Assembly (NCBI GenBank): GCA_030067915.1
Contig: JASGCC010000119.1
Span: 558,001 to 622,000 of the forward strand
Source of the DNA: Hydractinia echinata
Lineage: Eukaryota; Cnidaria; Hydrozoa; Anthoathecata; Hydractiniidae
Direction: 5' to 3'
DNA length: 64,000 nucleotides
Part shown: piece after piece, positions 56,301-62,092 of the stretch
How the letters are laid out: every line of letters begins with the position of its first letter
Position numbering within the stretch: position 1 is the first letter of the stretch
Position numbers and translations under genes: made by a program
Notes under the pieces: generated by a model
Database searches by the model: none
What the model saw: only the letters and a program-made list of their open reading frames with translations
What the model was told of the DNA's origin: nothing

Positions 56301-58062
56301 GTACTAGGTAGCTTAAAATCACAAAATAAATATTATCCAGATGCGACCATCCCTCATCATCAGACATCAGAAAGGCATTTCTGTTCTTTACTTCTCATTG
56401 TGGGGTACCTCAAATTCTTGTAAATCCAATGAAAAAAAATTATTCAAAACTTCCTCTTCTTTCCCTTGCACTACTCATGGCATTTCTTTGCATGTCTTCA
56501 GTTCCAAGCCACGGTTCCTTAGTTTTCAACCGCGAAGTTCAGTTGCTTCTCGTTCACAAGTTTCAGCGCTAGCCAATATGATGGACAACGTCGAGGAACC
56601 CTGGGTATTTTTGAAAAAATGTGGTTCTGCCTTATGATTTTCAGATTTTTGCTGCTGATATCAGCATATTTTAGCCCTCGAGTGCCACACTTCCGTATAT
56701 ATAGGAGTTAATTATCTTTAAAAAAGAACTTTTATTTTCATTCAAAATGTCACCAATGGAAATCTGCCAAAATACCATCTTTCATAAAAATATTTACTGT
56801 TTGTCTCTTTTAAGAGTAATTTAAATTTATCGCGAGATTCGAGCGCTGAAGAAGCTCCTTGTAGAAAAAAGAATTTTAAATGCGAAAACAGGTAAAGAAA
56901 CAAAAACTTTTTGTTTTGCTTTGCTTTCACAGAATCTCTTCAAGTACACTTCATTGCGCATAATCATTTGAACTGTTGTTTTCGAAACTAGCAAATTAAA
57001 GCACCTGTCGTCTTTCAAGATGTTTTGATACAAAAAATAACACAAGAAAAATTTCATAATAAAATCAAATACACGTAATACTTATAATTTTCAAGTGATA
57101 ACCTCATGTCCAAAACTATATTTATGACAGTGAAACATTATTATATTTTGCGAAAGATATTTATTTCAAAGCATGATGAATAAACTTACTTTCAGACAAT
57201 CACAGAAGACGCAGTTTTTCCCGTTTAGCCTTCCCTCGCTTCGTTTATCCAGAATGCGTTTGTTTACATCCCCGCAGAATTACGCCATGCAAGTTAGTAA
57301 TTTACTGAACAGAAATGCCTCATCGACACTGTCATGGCGGCAACCGTAGTACTACTTTGATCTTAAATATCTCGAGAACCAAAGCTCACAAATATAAAAA
57401 AAATTTACACAGTTCGTATTTACACTATAATGAACATGTTAAGCACAGCTTGTTATCAATCGTTAGTTCTTCTTTAAGCAAAAAAAAATTAAATACTCCA
57501 TAATTAGTCCAATGATATAGCTGACCACCGCTATATACTTTGCGAAACGTTAACATATTGGTTGTACATTGGTAAAAAGTCTAAATTTGGATAACTATTC
57601 ACGTTATTGACAAGAACTGTCTCTTATTGAAGTAGTATTTTAACTTTGTCAGCTTTCTTTTTAGCCATCGTTTTTACTGGAGAACTGTTTCAATTCGTGG
57701 CTTTTTGTGGTCGGTACCCATACGTGTTATGGAACATGTTGTTGTTTTCTGTGGCAAGTGCGTTAGGCCAGGTATGTAGTTTATTTCCGAAGGGCAATTG
57801 CCTCCAAATTTTGGTGGGGTTGTAGAACTATCTGCAAAAACATATATATTTATTTATTTTTTAGAATTTCATCTTCACTACCGTCACAAACTTCGGCCCG
57901 CTCAATTGTTCCGTTGTGACGACAACACGAAAACTTTTCACAATATTATTTTCTATTCTTTTCTTTGGTAATCCGATAACAACTCAACAATCTTTTGCCG
58001 TTGGTTTGGTATTTGTGGGACTTGGACTAGACGCCATATATGGAAAGAACAGGAAAAGTTAA
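20235..58062 (+). CDS. SLC35B1: SLC35B1, ER ATP/ADP exchanger (AXER/HUT1 family)
   Basis: Nine exons with GT/AG introns: 20235-20317, 39610-39707, 39836-39966, 40115-40145, 40250-40353, 40539-40586, 40972-41098, 57665-57771, 57865-58062. Their 927 nt make 308 residues plus TAA; the human protein is about 322. Signature stretches: C-Y-F-Y-Y-G-I-L-Q-E-K, V-N-Y-P-T-Q, G-K-S-C-K-P-I-P, K-K-Y-P-L-I-K-Y-L-C-V-L, L-D-G-M-T-G, A-S-A-L-G-Q, T-N-F-G-P-L-N-C-S, T-T-T-R-K-L-F-T-I-L. The family is a multi-pass ER carrier supplying ATP to the ER lumen in exchange for ADP. The C-terminus K-N-R-K-S resembles a dilysine ER-retrieval signal. ATG 20235 gives an N-terminus like the family; in-frame ATGs at 20070 and 20145 would add 55 or 30 residues. 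No disruption was seen. Confidence 0.93.
20577..21425. mobile_element. hAT-like non-autonomous element
   Basis: 849-bp element with TIRs CAGGGTGGCCAGCA / TGCTGGCCACCCTG. The ends are rich in CCTGGAAA repeats, in forward form on the left and in both senses on the right. A 76-residue Lys/Glu-rich coiled-coil-like frame (about 20775-21008) may be the tail of a former transposase. No clean 8-bp target duplication is visible (CATTAAAA left, TAAAAATG right), so the superfamily is tentative. Confidence 0.65.
21426..25319. other. Intronic sequence, nothing coding recognised
   Basis: AT-rich, with a short (GATA)n tract near 21640-21656. No frame here matched a protein family I recognise. The one compositionally distinct part is 24235-24545, listed separately. 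Confidence 0.5.
24235..24545. promoter_or_regulatory. GC-richer patch with paired ATTGG boxes
   Basis: Less AT-rich than its surroundings, with two CTGATTGGT elements (near 24243 and 24281; inverted CCAAT boxes), CpGs and a frame starting GATGGCG. Just upstream at 24186-24215 is GGTACAGCCCCCGGG, which resembles one end of the palindromic element at 37294-37405. It could be a promoter or a piece of a repeat. Confidence 0.25.
25320..25952 (+). pseudogene. Decayed non-LTR retrotransposon (CR1/L2-like), 5' part
   Basis: Plus-strand remnants of a LINE endonuclease read over several frames: R-D-K-L-V-R-N-A-K-K, H-V-N-N-L-G-R-K-K-S-E-I, S-E-I-V-W-L-E-V-I, and near the end D-L-G-I-S-N-H, the equivalent of the conserved endonuclease S-D-H. 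Several stops and shifts. The first fragment is normally downstream of the endonuclease, so two overlapping copies may be mixed. The BEL/Pao element is inserted just after the S-N-H codons. Confidence 0.55.
26484..27838. mobile_element. Mariner-like MITE carrying a satellite array
   Basis: 1,355-bp element with TIRs of about 35 bp starting CAGTACCGCCC and including AACTTTACATGTACGCGA. It sits in the BEL LTR. The intact LTR at this site reads GACA-TA-TAAC; here TA is on the right and AA (one change) on the left, so the target was TA as for Tc1/mariner. No transposase. The middle is an array of a ~53-bp unit also present in two Harbinger-like elements. Confidence 0.75.
27002..27590 (-). repeat. 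53-bp satellite array 1 (~11 copies)
   Basis: Tandem units with consensus pieces TTTAAGAACGAAAAGCGGCG, ATAGAAAAGC, TTTTTTAGATCGC and ATTTTAAAAG. Same unit, opposite orientation, as the arrays at 32067 and 43232. Confidence 0.9.
27986..28414 (-). pseudogene. BEL/Pao integrase C-terminal domain
   Basis: 142-residue frame with P-N-R-L-L-L-G-R-N-N-D-R-S-P and, further on, W-F-N-S-D-R-G-I-K-T-G-D-I-V-L-F. This is the conserved C-terminal (DUF5641-type) domain that follows BEL integrases. It lies directly inside the 3' LTR, with a G-rich polypurine-like tract GGCGGAG next to the LTR boundary. Confidence 0.8.
28455..29196 (-). pseudogene. BEL/Pao integrase
   Basis: Two offset frames. 29196-29005 has N-E-A-H-W-Y-S-D-V (N-terminal part of integrase). 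28906-28574 has the first catalytic Asp in Q-V-D-L-A-G-P-F and the second in L-L-P-D-E-G-S-Q. The third acidic residue is in a further frame near 28505 (G-K-V-E-R-K-I-K). At least two frameshifts and a stop. Confidence 0.8.
29183..30310 (-). pseudogene. BEL/Pao RNase H and connection
   Basis: 375-residue frame. It begins with the RT connection (R-R-T-M-N-W-D-D-V-I-P), then RNase H: S-V-A-C-A-A-I-Y-A, L-P-R-A-E-L-L-A-A, T-D-S-R-I-T-L-H-W-I and A-D-I-G-T-R. The rest is the long linker before integrase typical of the BEL superfamily. Frameshifts separate it from RT. Confidence 0.82.
30468..31193 (-). pseudogene. BEL/Pao reverse transcriptase
   Basis: 241-residue frame with R-L-V-F-D-A-S-R, motif A H-T-D-I-R-K-M-Y (Asp 99) and the catalytic Y-V-D-D-C-I-T-G at residues 177-184. 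These are typical of BEL/Pao RT. The upstream start and the join to RNase H are broken by frame changes. Confidence 0.88.
31347..31642 (-). pseudogene. BEL/Pao protease-RT linker, downstream half
   Basis: Frame reading R-Y-H-P-L-L-I-F-Q-L-P-S-G-L and G-G-R-G-V-M-G-G-P-H. Its upstream half is at 34217 onward (F-V-G-G-N-P-D-F-M-V-G-A-K-Y-L). The Harbinger-like element sits between the codons for Y-L and R-Y-H. Confidence 0.75.
31646..34213. mobile_element. Harbinger-like MITE with satellite, copy 1
   Basis: 2,568-bp element with TIRs GGGATCGTCTCC(G/A)AGATCGTTTCA, flanked by TTA on both sides (31643-31645 and 34214-34216). Removing it and one TTA restores the BEL reading frame across the site, which proves a 3-bp duplication. 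A TWA-type 3-bp duplication and a GGG start fit PIF/Harbinger. Both subterminal zones hold many ATCGTTTCA motifs. There is no coding sequence. The centre is a ~53-bp satellite array. Confidence 0.82.
32067..33735 (+). repeat. 53-bp satellite array 2 (~31 copies)
   Basis: Tandem ~53-bp units: TCTATCGCCG(C/T)T(T/C)TTCGTT then CTTAAACTTTTAAAATGCGAT then CT(C/A)AAAAAGC. Variant types alternate: GCTTTTCG or GTTCTTCG in the head, and CTCAAAAAGCTT, CTAAAAAAGCAT or CTAACGAAGCAT at the junction. Each junction forms a near-palindrome centred on AAAAGCTTTT and bounded by GCGAT and ATCGC. Confidence 0.93.
34217..34911 (-). pseudogene. BEL/Pao gag end and protease region
   Basis: Fragmented minus-strand frames between gag and the inserted element. 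Recognisable pieces include a Cys/His-rich stretch (C-K-H-I-N-H, K-C-I-L-C-P-P) and, next to the insertion, K-L-P-K-F-V-G-G-N-P-D-F. Numerous stops; no intact protease active site was found. Confidence 0.5.
34912..36448 (-). pseudogene. BEL/Pao gag
   Basis: Three successive frames: 36448-35939 (long helical region), 35975-35718 (Q-F-Q-E-L-L-T-Q-D-V-D, E-A-R-D-L-E-E-S-A) and about 35700-34912. The last carries C-A-I-P-K-N-Y-L-P, Q-I-R-L-K-A-A-Y-G-N and a zinc-knuckle-like C-F-I-C-G-E-T-D-H. This is a DUF1759-type BEL gag. It starts just inside the 5' LTR. Frameshifts near 35960 and 35710. Confidence 0.75.
36514..37068 (-). repeat. BEL/Pao 5' LTR
   Basis: 555-bp uninterrupted LTR, the template for locating the nested insertion in the 3' LTR. 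The two LTRs differ by scattered substitutions, so the insertion is not very recent. Confidence 0.85.
37069..37560 (+). pseudogene. Decayed LINE, continuation downstream of BEL
   Basis: Continues the LINE broken at 25952: after the LTR the codons read H-H-L-I-Y, matching the text after S-N-H. Further on are K-G-S-K and I-S-L-L-T-L-P-N-K-L-L (RT N-terminal motif). After a short palindromic element comes F-L-D-F-S-K-S-F-D-S-V (RT motif A, near 37442-37475). Many stops. Confidence 0.6.
37294..37405. mobile_element. 112-bp palindromic foldback element
   Basis: The ends TACCCCGGGCTGTACCG and CGGTACAGCACGGGGTA are inverted repeats that continue to ATATCGCC / GGCGATAT. An inner palindrome CCGACCGAGC / GCGAGGTCGG is also present. 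The whole could fold into a hairpin. It interrupts the LINE RT text, so it is an insertion. Confidence 0.65.
37851..38092 (+). mobile_element. tRNA-derived SINE, copy 1
   Basis: Head GCCTTGTGGTAGAGCGTTTGC with a pol III A-box-like TGGTAGAGCG at 37865. A shared body follows (CCAGAGACTAT, AAAGTGTGAATC, ATAGGATTGATAT) and a tail ending in AATAAT-like repeats. Similar to 41172-41462, with an internal deletion relative to that copy. The B box is degenerate. Confidence 0.7.
38093..39609. other. Intron 1 end, no feature recognised
   Basis: AT-rich, with several long T/A runs. No coding frame, repeat family or RNA gene supported. Confidence 0.5.
39610..39707 (+). CDS. SLC35B1: SLC35B1 exon 2
   Basis: Acceptor CATTTAG. 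Reads T-R-V-P-Y-G-G-K-Q-E-K-F-T-Y then the second membrane segment (L-V-F-V-Q-C-V-V-N-A-I-F-A-K). Donor ACAA/GTAAGA; ends after one base of codon 61. Confidence 0.92.
39836..39966 (+). CDS. SLC35B1: SLC35B1 exon 3
   Basis: Acceptor TTTCTCTAG, chosen because it keeps the frame with exon 2. Another AG (TTATTACAG at 39818) is close but shifts it. Encodes M-S-Y-M-G-A-M-L-A-S-N-M-S-L and V-N-Y-P-T-Q. Donor CAG/GTGAAC. Confidence 0.9.
40115..40145 (+). CDS. SLC35B1: SLC35B1 exon 4
   Basis: 31-nt micro-exon encoding V-L-G-K-S-C-K-P-I-P, the conserved loop of the family, between TTATAG and CAG/GTAATT. Confidence 0.9.
40250..40353 (+). CDS. SLC35B1: SLC35B1 exon 5
   Basis: Encodes M-I-L-G-V-L-L-A-R-K-K-Y-P and the membrane segment Y-L-C-V-L-M-I-V-A-G-V-A-L-F. 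Donor GAG/GTTTGT. Confidence 0.9.
40539..40586 (+). CDS. SLC35B1: SLC35B1 exon 6
   Basis: 48-nt exon, 16 codons in phase 0, encoding K-K-G-S-T-V-E-S-T-G-F-G-E-L-L-L, between GTTTTAG and TTG/GTAGGT. Confidence 0.9.
40972..41098 (+). CDS. SLC35B1: SLC35B1 exon 7
   Basis: Encodes S-L-A-L-D-G-M-T-G-A-S-Q-E-R-M and N-K-W-S-L-F-L-L-G-T. Donor ACAG/GTTGGT is weak but is the only one that joins in frame to exon 8. Confidence 0.88.
41172..41462 (+). mobile_element. tRNA-derived SINE, copy 2
   Basis: Same family and orientation as 37851-38092 but longer. A-box-like TGGTAGAGCG at 41188, degenerate B box GAGTTTAAACCC about 35 bp further on, tail of AATAATAAT(TATAAT). Lies 75 bp after exon 7. Confidence 0.75.
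41858..41900 (+). repeat. GTGAAGGGTCAG repeats
   Basis: Short tandem of AGGGTC and GTGAAGGGTC units at the LINE 5' end. May be part of its promoter or a small microsatellite. Confidence 0.6.
42086..42807 (+). pseudogene. RTE AP endonuclease domain
   Basis: Frame with the endonuclease landmarks A-S-V-N-V-G-T-L-R-G (Asn), C-V-Q-E-V-R-W (Glu) and G-G-D-F-N-G-H (Asp/Asn). It is of the type annotated as craniofacial development protein 2-like in animals, that is, RTE/BovB endonuclease. The final S-D-H box is lost because the Harbinger-like element and a deletion cut the domain after V-S-N-T-S-F-S. Confidence 0.82.
42808..44603. mobile_element. Harbinger-like MITE with satellite, copy 2, right end lost
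   Basis: Same family as 31646-34213 with the identical left end GGGATCGTCTCCGAGATCG preceded by TAA. The right side matches copy 1 up to GATGAAAATCGT and stops about 45 bp before the expected TIR. RTE codons are missing just beyond, so one deletion removed the element's right end and adjacent LINE sequence. Confidence 0.82.
43232..44155 (+). repeat. 53-bp satellite array 3 (~17 copies)
   Basis: Same unit and orientation relative to its host element as array 2, but about half as many copies. The flanking non-repeat parts of the two elements are nearly identical, so copy number has changed within the element. Confidence 0.92.
44659..45440 (+). pseudogene. RTE reverse transcriptase, N-terminal part
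   Basis: Two frames: linker helices (K-E-R/K-K-L-W, R-R-A-R-T-A-V-Y-K-A-K) and RT motifs I-S-K-L-K-I-G-K-A-A-G, G-A-I-P-S-E-W, N-Y-R-G-L-K-L and F-G-F-V-P-G-R-G-T. Frame changes near 44960 and 45395. Confidence 0.82.
45440..46704 (+). pseudogene. RTE reverse transcriptase C-terminal part with PHD finger
   Basis: Motif A is read as F-V-D-L-E-K-A-F-D just upstream (45455-45485). The frame then has H-Q-G-S-V-L-S-P and the catalytic box as Y-A-N-D at 45733-45744; the family has Y-A-D-D, so the first Asp is mutated. At 45904-46038 a C4HC3 PHD-type zinc finger (C139, C142, C153, C156, H161, C164, C179, C182) is inserted in the thumb region. The C-terminal part has L-Y-G-S-E-T-W, R-R-L-N-W-L-G-H and R-G-R-P-R-K-T-W. 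Confidence 0.85.
46732..48158. other. Intronic, no coding feature recognised
   Basis: Contains CATCCTCGTCCCCAGGGTTTG near 46810, a sequence echoed near 59595 (CCTCGTCCCAGGGTTTTTG), probably ends of a small repeat family. AGCT-type low complexity near 47150-47175. No frame supported. Confidence 0.45.
48159..52820 (-). pseudogene. Multi-exon invertebrate multi-copy family gene, decayed
   Basis: Collinear minus-strand pieces of one large protein family I know as uncharacterised and multi-copy in cnidarians. In order: C-C-I-C-F-S and Y-H-R-S-C-Y (52800-52255), K-R-K-T-G-S-K-V (52220-51903), F-W-D-N-N-D-I-N-S (51742 on), D-F-M-W-V-L (51513-51178), D-F-Y-A-G, W-E-L-H, I-N-R-D-Q-K-C-H-G-G (50338-49919), K-R-S-I-F-G-R-L-L (49806 on), I-F-D-G-M, F-V-T-D-Q-Y, V-A-D-T-K-I (49049 on), L-H-T-F-T-G-N-D-Y, then a Cys-rich tail (C-D-C-R-R-S-P-C). 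Splice pairs fit at 51902/51784 and 50793/50715. Frameshifts near 51505 and 52240 and a TGA at about 48798 show decay. Possibly carried by a mobile element; function unknown. Confidence 0.55.
54621..54795. mobile_element. pogo/mariner-type end fragment with hairpin
   Basis: CAGTTGAACTCATGTAATTCGAC is of the type found at pogo-like ends. A perfect 15-bp inverted repeat CTCATGTAATTCGAC / GTCGAATTACATGAG lies within 54630-54683. Only one end is seen. Confidence 0.45.
55950..56065. repeat. Tandem pair of ~58-bp palindromic units
   Basis: Two tandem copies of a unit that begins AAAAGAAACCTGAA and ends AGGTTTCTGTT. AGAAACCT at one end pairs with AGGTTTCT at the other. Confidence 0.6.
57665..57771 (+). 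CDS. SLC35B1: SLC35B1 exon 8
   Basis: Acceptor TTTTTAG. Encodes I-V-F-T-G-E-L-F-Q-F-V-A-F, R-Y-P and S-V-A-S-A-L-G-Q. Donor CAG/GTATGT. The gap to exon 7 is 16.6 kb, but frame and homology are continuous. Confidence 0.92.
57865..58062 (+). CDS. SLC35B1: SLC35B1 exon 9 (last)
   Basis: Acceptor TTTTTTAG. Encodes T-N-F-G-P-L-N-C-S-V-V-T-T-T-R-K and F-V-G-L-G-L-D-A-I-Y-G, ending K-N-R-K-S and TAA. The basic tail fits ER retention of the family. Confidence 0.93.
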   Translation, partial: NFIFTTVTNFGPLNCSVVTTTRKLFTILFSILFFGNPITTQQSFAVGLVFVGLGLDAIYGKNRKS

Positions 58063-58245
58063 CGGTTCGCGAAATGTTCATAGCGTTTTGAAAATTAGAA
58101 GTATGCAAAATATCTAGCAAAAACTTCAAACAAATTTGGAGGACAAAAAAGAAACAACATGAGATTTGCTTTAATGTTTTACTGCGCTGTATTTAAGGTT
58201 TATCAGCGCAACATAACCTTTTGGTAATATATATTCGATATATTA

Positions 58246-58251
58246 AATAAA
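58246..58251 (+). promoter_or_regulatory. Probable SLC35B1 polyadenylation signal
   Basis: AATAAA 184 bp after the stop codon; a second AATAAA lies near 58313. Either could serve the gene. Confidence 0.45.
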
Positions 58252-58319
58252 TTTTTGTTTAAATTTTTATGGTTTGTTAATAATAACACGTTTATATTTA
58301 TTATCCATAAGAAATAAAA

Positions 58320-59243
58320 GCGAAACAAGCGTGCAGAATATGATTTTTTGTTTTAATCTAATAAATCTCTTCTTACGAGTTTGCAGTTATAAGATTCGTT
58401 GTTAATTAAACTTCCAGTGACGGGTTCTTCAACAAAAAACCTTTTTATACTAGAATTCAAAACTTTCCTACGTCAGGTTTAGAATTCTTTAAAAATTTTG
58501 TAATCTCAATGAAAAAGTTCGCAGTCTTTTGTTTTCAATTCGGATCATTTTCTCGACCCGTAATTATTTGATTGAGGTTATCAAATTTTACTGGTACTGT
58601 TGTAACATGAGCTAGTTAATACTACTATACGTATTTTTGTTGGAGGTTGACAAAATTTCTCTATCAGAAGAGAGATGTTCGTGATAACAAGTAACAACCT
58701 CAATTTCAGGACCTGGTGACTGGAAAAGTATTACAGGCCTTGATTAGCTTTTTTTAAAGAGTAGTACAACTGATAATAAAAAAATAACAATTTCACTTTA
58801 TCCATATCCAAGAATACTTAATAGCAATGTGAAGAAAATATTGGTTGCTGAGAACAAACCTTAAGTACTATTTTTTTACGAAACATTGGATTTAAAGTGT
58901 ATGAACATTTTCTATAATACTTTTCAAAAAGAGATGCATAATTTTTAGTTATACTTCGGGTATATTCTTCAATTCAACCTTGTTGCTAGCGCTTGCTGTG
59001 TCTTTTCTATTGCGGCGGCGAGAGTGAGCGAGGTTAACTAACCTCTTCGTTCATTGAATATAAAAAGTAATTACTTGTTCGTGAAAAATGAAAAACTATA
59101 AAAAACAAGAGCAAAAATTATTCGGAAAAATGGGCGTGGTCAAATGAAAAACCCTTTGTTTGCGCAATTTCATCAACCATGGTCCTGATTTTTGGAGTGC
59201 ATTGTAGTGGTTTTAAATTTTAAAAATTCTCTACTCGACTTAC
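58320..59243. other. Intergenic, no gene seen
   Basis: AT-rich DNA after the SLC35B1 3' end. A short GC-richer patch with GCGGCGGCGAG near 59012 is the only deviation. Confidence 0.45.
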
Positions 59244-59354
59244 TTCAATGAGCTACAAAAACCGGAGCTTGATTTGTCTCCCGTCAGCAGCACACAAATT
59301 GTTGCTAAATTTAGTGCTCCACATGGCCGATATCCTTCCGCTTTCTGAATTGCT
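59244..59354 (-). other. Possible isolated spliced exon
   Basis: A 111-nt minus-strand open segment (37 codons) bounded by a strong acceptor (TTTTTATTTTCAG) and a strong donor (TTGAA/GTAAGT). It reads A-I-Q-K-A-E-G-Y-R-P, A-T-I-C-V-L-L-T-G and S-S-S-G-F-C-S-S. I do not recognise the protein, and no partner exon was found nearby. Confidence 0.3.
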
Positions 59355-59879
59355 CTGAAAATAAAAAGTATACGTACAAACTTTTCTGAGCAAAACCCAC
59401 GGTGTATTAAAAAATTACATTCAAAGAACATTCGTCTTAATCATCTTCCACAAATTATCGAAAATAAAATCAAAATTATCCTCAGAAAAAAAATCTACAG
59501 GCTCTTTTCAATACTTTCCACCATATTTTATGTGAGCACTTTATGTCTTCGCACTTTTTAAACCATATCTTTTTCTATTAACTGTGCTTGAGCCAGTACC
59601 CTCGTCCCAGGGTTTTTGACTTTTTGATTTGAGAGAAGACGACGAAAAATACCCTGGTATCGGTGAGTGATTTTTGGCTAATATATAGCCAGATTATGCG
59701 AACGCGTCATACGTTAATTTATGTGACCAACACAATGGAGGAACAACTGTTCTGCCTGGATTATGAACGCTGCCCGGATTATGTACGGCAGCTTCCCTCA
59801 GCTAGTGTAGGGGGTCATGATAACCAGGATTTTCCAAAAACCACGGTCAAACTCTCATAAAAAATATCATACTGAATTT

Positions 59880-60209
59880 TGCTTGTGACGTCACAACTTT
59901 TCGTCACACCCCATTGCACAAAAATCTATTGATATGCATGAAAAATCCCTATCATGCGGTGTTGAGTAGGGGTAAGTCCCTATTAAATAATGACGTCATT
60001 AAATACATCAAATGAGTTAAAATTCTAACACAGGGGTAATTCCCTAATCAACGCATGCGCAATAAAAACACCTCGGGAAACTTACGGCGCGTCTTTAATT
60101 TTTTCGGGAGAAGCACGTGTATACCGCGTTTCTTTAAATTATTTCCCGCGTTTTGCTGTTTGACGTGTTCTTTTGACGTGCTGATTTTGTGGCAGGATAC
60201 ATCGCTGAC
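59880..60209 (+). promoter_or_regulatory. Promoter-like patch with CRE and NRF1-type sites
   Basis: TGACGTCA palindromes at 59886-59893 and 59991-59998, and GCATGCGC at 60053-60060 (NRF1-like). GC-richer sequence follows (GGCGCGTC, CCCGCG). It precedes a plus-strand ATG at 60210. Motif matches only; no transcript evidence. Confidence 0.35.
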
Positions 60210-60328
60210 ATGCCATTATTTTTAAAGTGTGGGAAGAGAGGAGGGCAAGAAGGCAGCCATCTTCTTTACGAATGTCTTTTTGACAGAAATGTTTGGGACG
60301 TATTTGTAACAGAACACAGAAAAAAAAG
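60210..60328 (+). other. Possible first exon after the promoter-like patch
   Basis: ATG 60210 opens a short frame (M-P-L-F-L-K-C-G-K-R-G-G) ending at a donor-like AAAAAAAG/GTTTGA; unspliced it stops at 60358-60360. No downstream plus-strand exon was found in the window. Unrecognised protein. Confidence 0.25.
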
Positions 60329-60360
60329 GTTTGACACATTATGTATTGTATATATTTGAT

Positions 60361-61160
60361 CTTTCCAGCTATAGGTTAAATTATATATATATATATATAT
60401 ATATATTACTAAGAACTCCCAAAAGTGTTTACCTGGCTAGCTAAAGTTTAAATTTTTACCATCATGGTTTGACAGCTAGCTAGCTATACCTAAAGCTATA
60501 GCTATATAAACAGCAATATAAACAGTAATAAAAACAGTCAGTCAAAAAATACAGACTCTTTATGTAGGTCTTAGATCACTGCAGATTAGCTAGCTAAATA
60601 GTTCGTGGGTGCAAATCCTGCCTCTTTACAAAAGAGTAGCTTAATTAGAAAAGCAGTTTAGCTAGCTAGTATTCTCTTTTATTAGTAGGGTACGGATATA
60701 TGCACCACATAATGAACCGTAATGAGTGAAAGTTTTTGAGTGCTTTAGAAAAGATTTTGTTATTTTATTTTTAAACTGATCTGAACTTGTTTCATGGGCG
60801 TACGTCTAAAAGTCCCTTAGTGGTTGTTAAAAACAATATATCTTTAATTTTCTAAATCAAGGATAGCTAGCTGATAAAGTATATACAAAAGCTATATATT
60901 TAATAAAAGCTGTTGAAAATAATATGTATATTACTCACAAGTTTTAATGTTTATGTTTTAACGGGAGTATTGCACAGGTTTTAAATCGACAGGCAATTAA
61001 AATGCTGACTTAGAAAAACTTATTTCTTGTGTAAAGTTAAAACAAGACCAGACTTGAGATCTGACCTTTTTTATAAATATTGTCCTCAAAATTTCTAGAA
61101 TATAATATTTAAAATATAAACATTGTTTAACAATATATATATTCTGAAAAAACAAACACT
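60361..61160. other. No gene seen; TA and AGCT simple repeats
   Basis: Includes an (AT)n tract at 60386-60408 and AGCT-type tracts near 60475 and 60590. Nothing coding. Confidence 0.5.
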
Positions 61161-62092
61161 TTATATCTTCCTCCATTGATCTAAAAGTTTCTGAGCAATG
61201 TTATTTATTTTATATTTTTCCCTGTAGGTGTCATTTAACCGCAAGTCATTTATACTTGGCACCTTCAAATTTTTGTCTACAAACTGTTTTTCCCAAGTTT
61301 GAATACAAACTTGTGCTTCCTGTTGAGCATCCATAATCAATTTGCGGAAATGAAAAATTAAATCTTTACACCTTTTTCTTGAGTTTTCGTTTTTTGTATT
61401 TTTAAATAAGACATGATGTTTATCAAACTCTTGCAATTTTACTGAGTGTCCAATAACATGTGCAATCATCTTACCAACGCTGGACACAAGCAAATCGCTG
61501 TTCTGTGTAACAACCATTTTTGTTTCTAACTTGGAAGAATGATTTTCCTTTACCTGTATAAATTTTTCAAAATCGACGGCTTTATCATCCATGTCAAGTA
61601 TTCCAGGTTGTTCCTCTAGTGAAACTTCAGTAACTTCATTGTTATCTTCGCTTCCTGGTAAGTCATCCCTGTTTGTTTCGCACATCTCTACATTTGCTTC
61701 CATATTTGTTTTGTCTTCTACCATTGTTTCCTTATTTATTTTGCATATGGAATCCTGAAATGTTTTGCACTTCAAAAAGTCACCATTGATATCAAATAAA
61801 TTAATTTGTTCAATTGGTAACTCAATGTTACCTTCCACACATCTTTCCCAGCAAATTTTAATATGCCTTGCTATGGATTGAAGGTTGTCCCTTTTGAAGT
61901 GGCTCATTAGCGGTCCTTCATCCCTGACATTATCATCCTCCTCTCCATCATGAAATATTACATGTTTTTTATCTTCATCCATGTGCCACCAAACACCAGC
62001 ACCACAAACTAGAAAGTCTGCCAGTCTTTCTAAATGAGCTTGATATTTCCGTGTTGGTAGATTTATATCAAAACTGCTTCTTTTCCCTCCAT
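61161..62092 (-). CDS. Last exon of the uncharacterised minus-strand gene
   Basis: Acceptor TTTTAG before 62092; 310 codons to TAA at 61161-61163. Acidic central part (E-D-N-N-E-V-T-E-V) and basic helical C-terminus ending D-Q-W-R-K-I. Uninterrupted. Confidence 0.6.

Larger units (their letters stand above)
41099..57664 (+). other. SLC35B1 intron 7, 16.6 kb
   Basis: Holds a SINE, an RTE LINE with a nested satellite-bearing element, a minus-strand multi-exon family pseudogene and a pogo-like end fragment, each listed separately. Confidence 0.85.
52821..57664. other. Intron 7 remainder, mostly unrecognised
   Basis: AT-rich. Contains a duplicated AGAAAATCTGTTTT stretch (53955-53995), AGCT tetranucleotide tracts near 54100 and 56160, a pogo-like end (listed), and a 58-bp tandem pair (listed). 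No supported exon; scattered short frames have no family match. Confidence 0.45.

Noticed and set aside
56341..56637. 98-codon ORF starting M-R-P-S-L-I-I-R-H
   Set aside because: No recognisable domain on either strand; includes a repeat-like segment, so not called as a gene.
57315..57503. Small ORF starting M-P-H-R-H-C-H-G-G
   Set aside because: No homology, low complexity, no splice context; likely chance.
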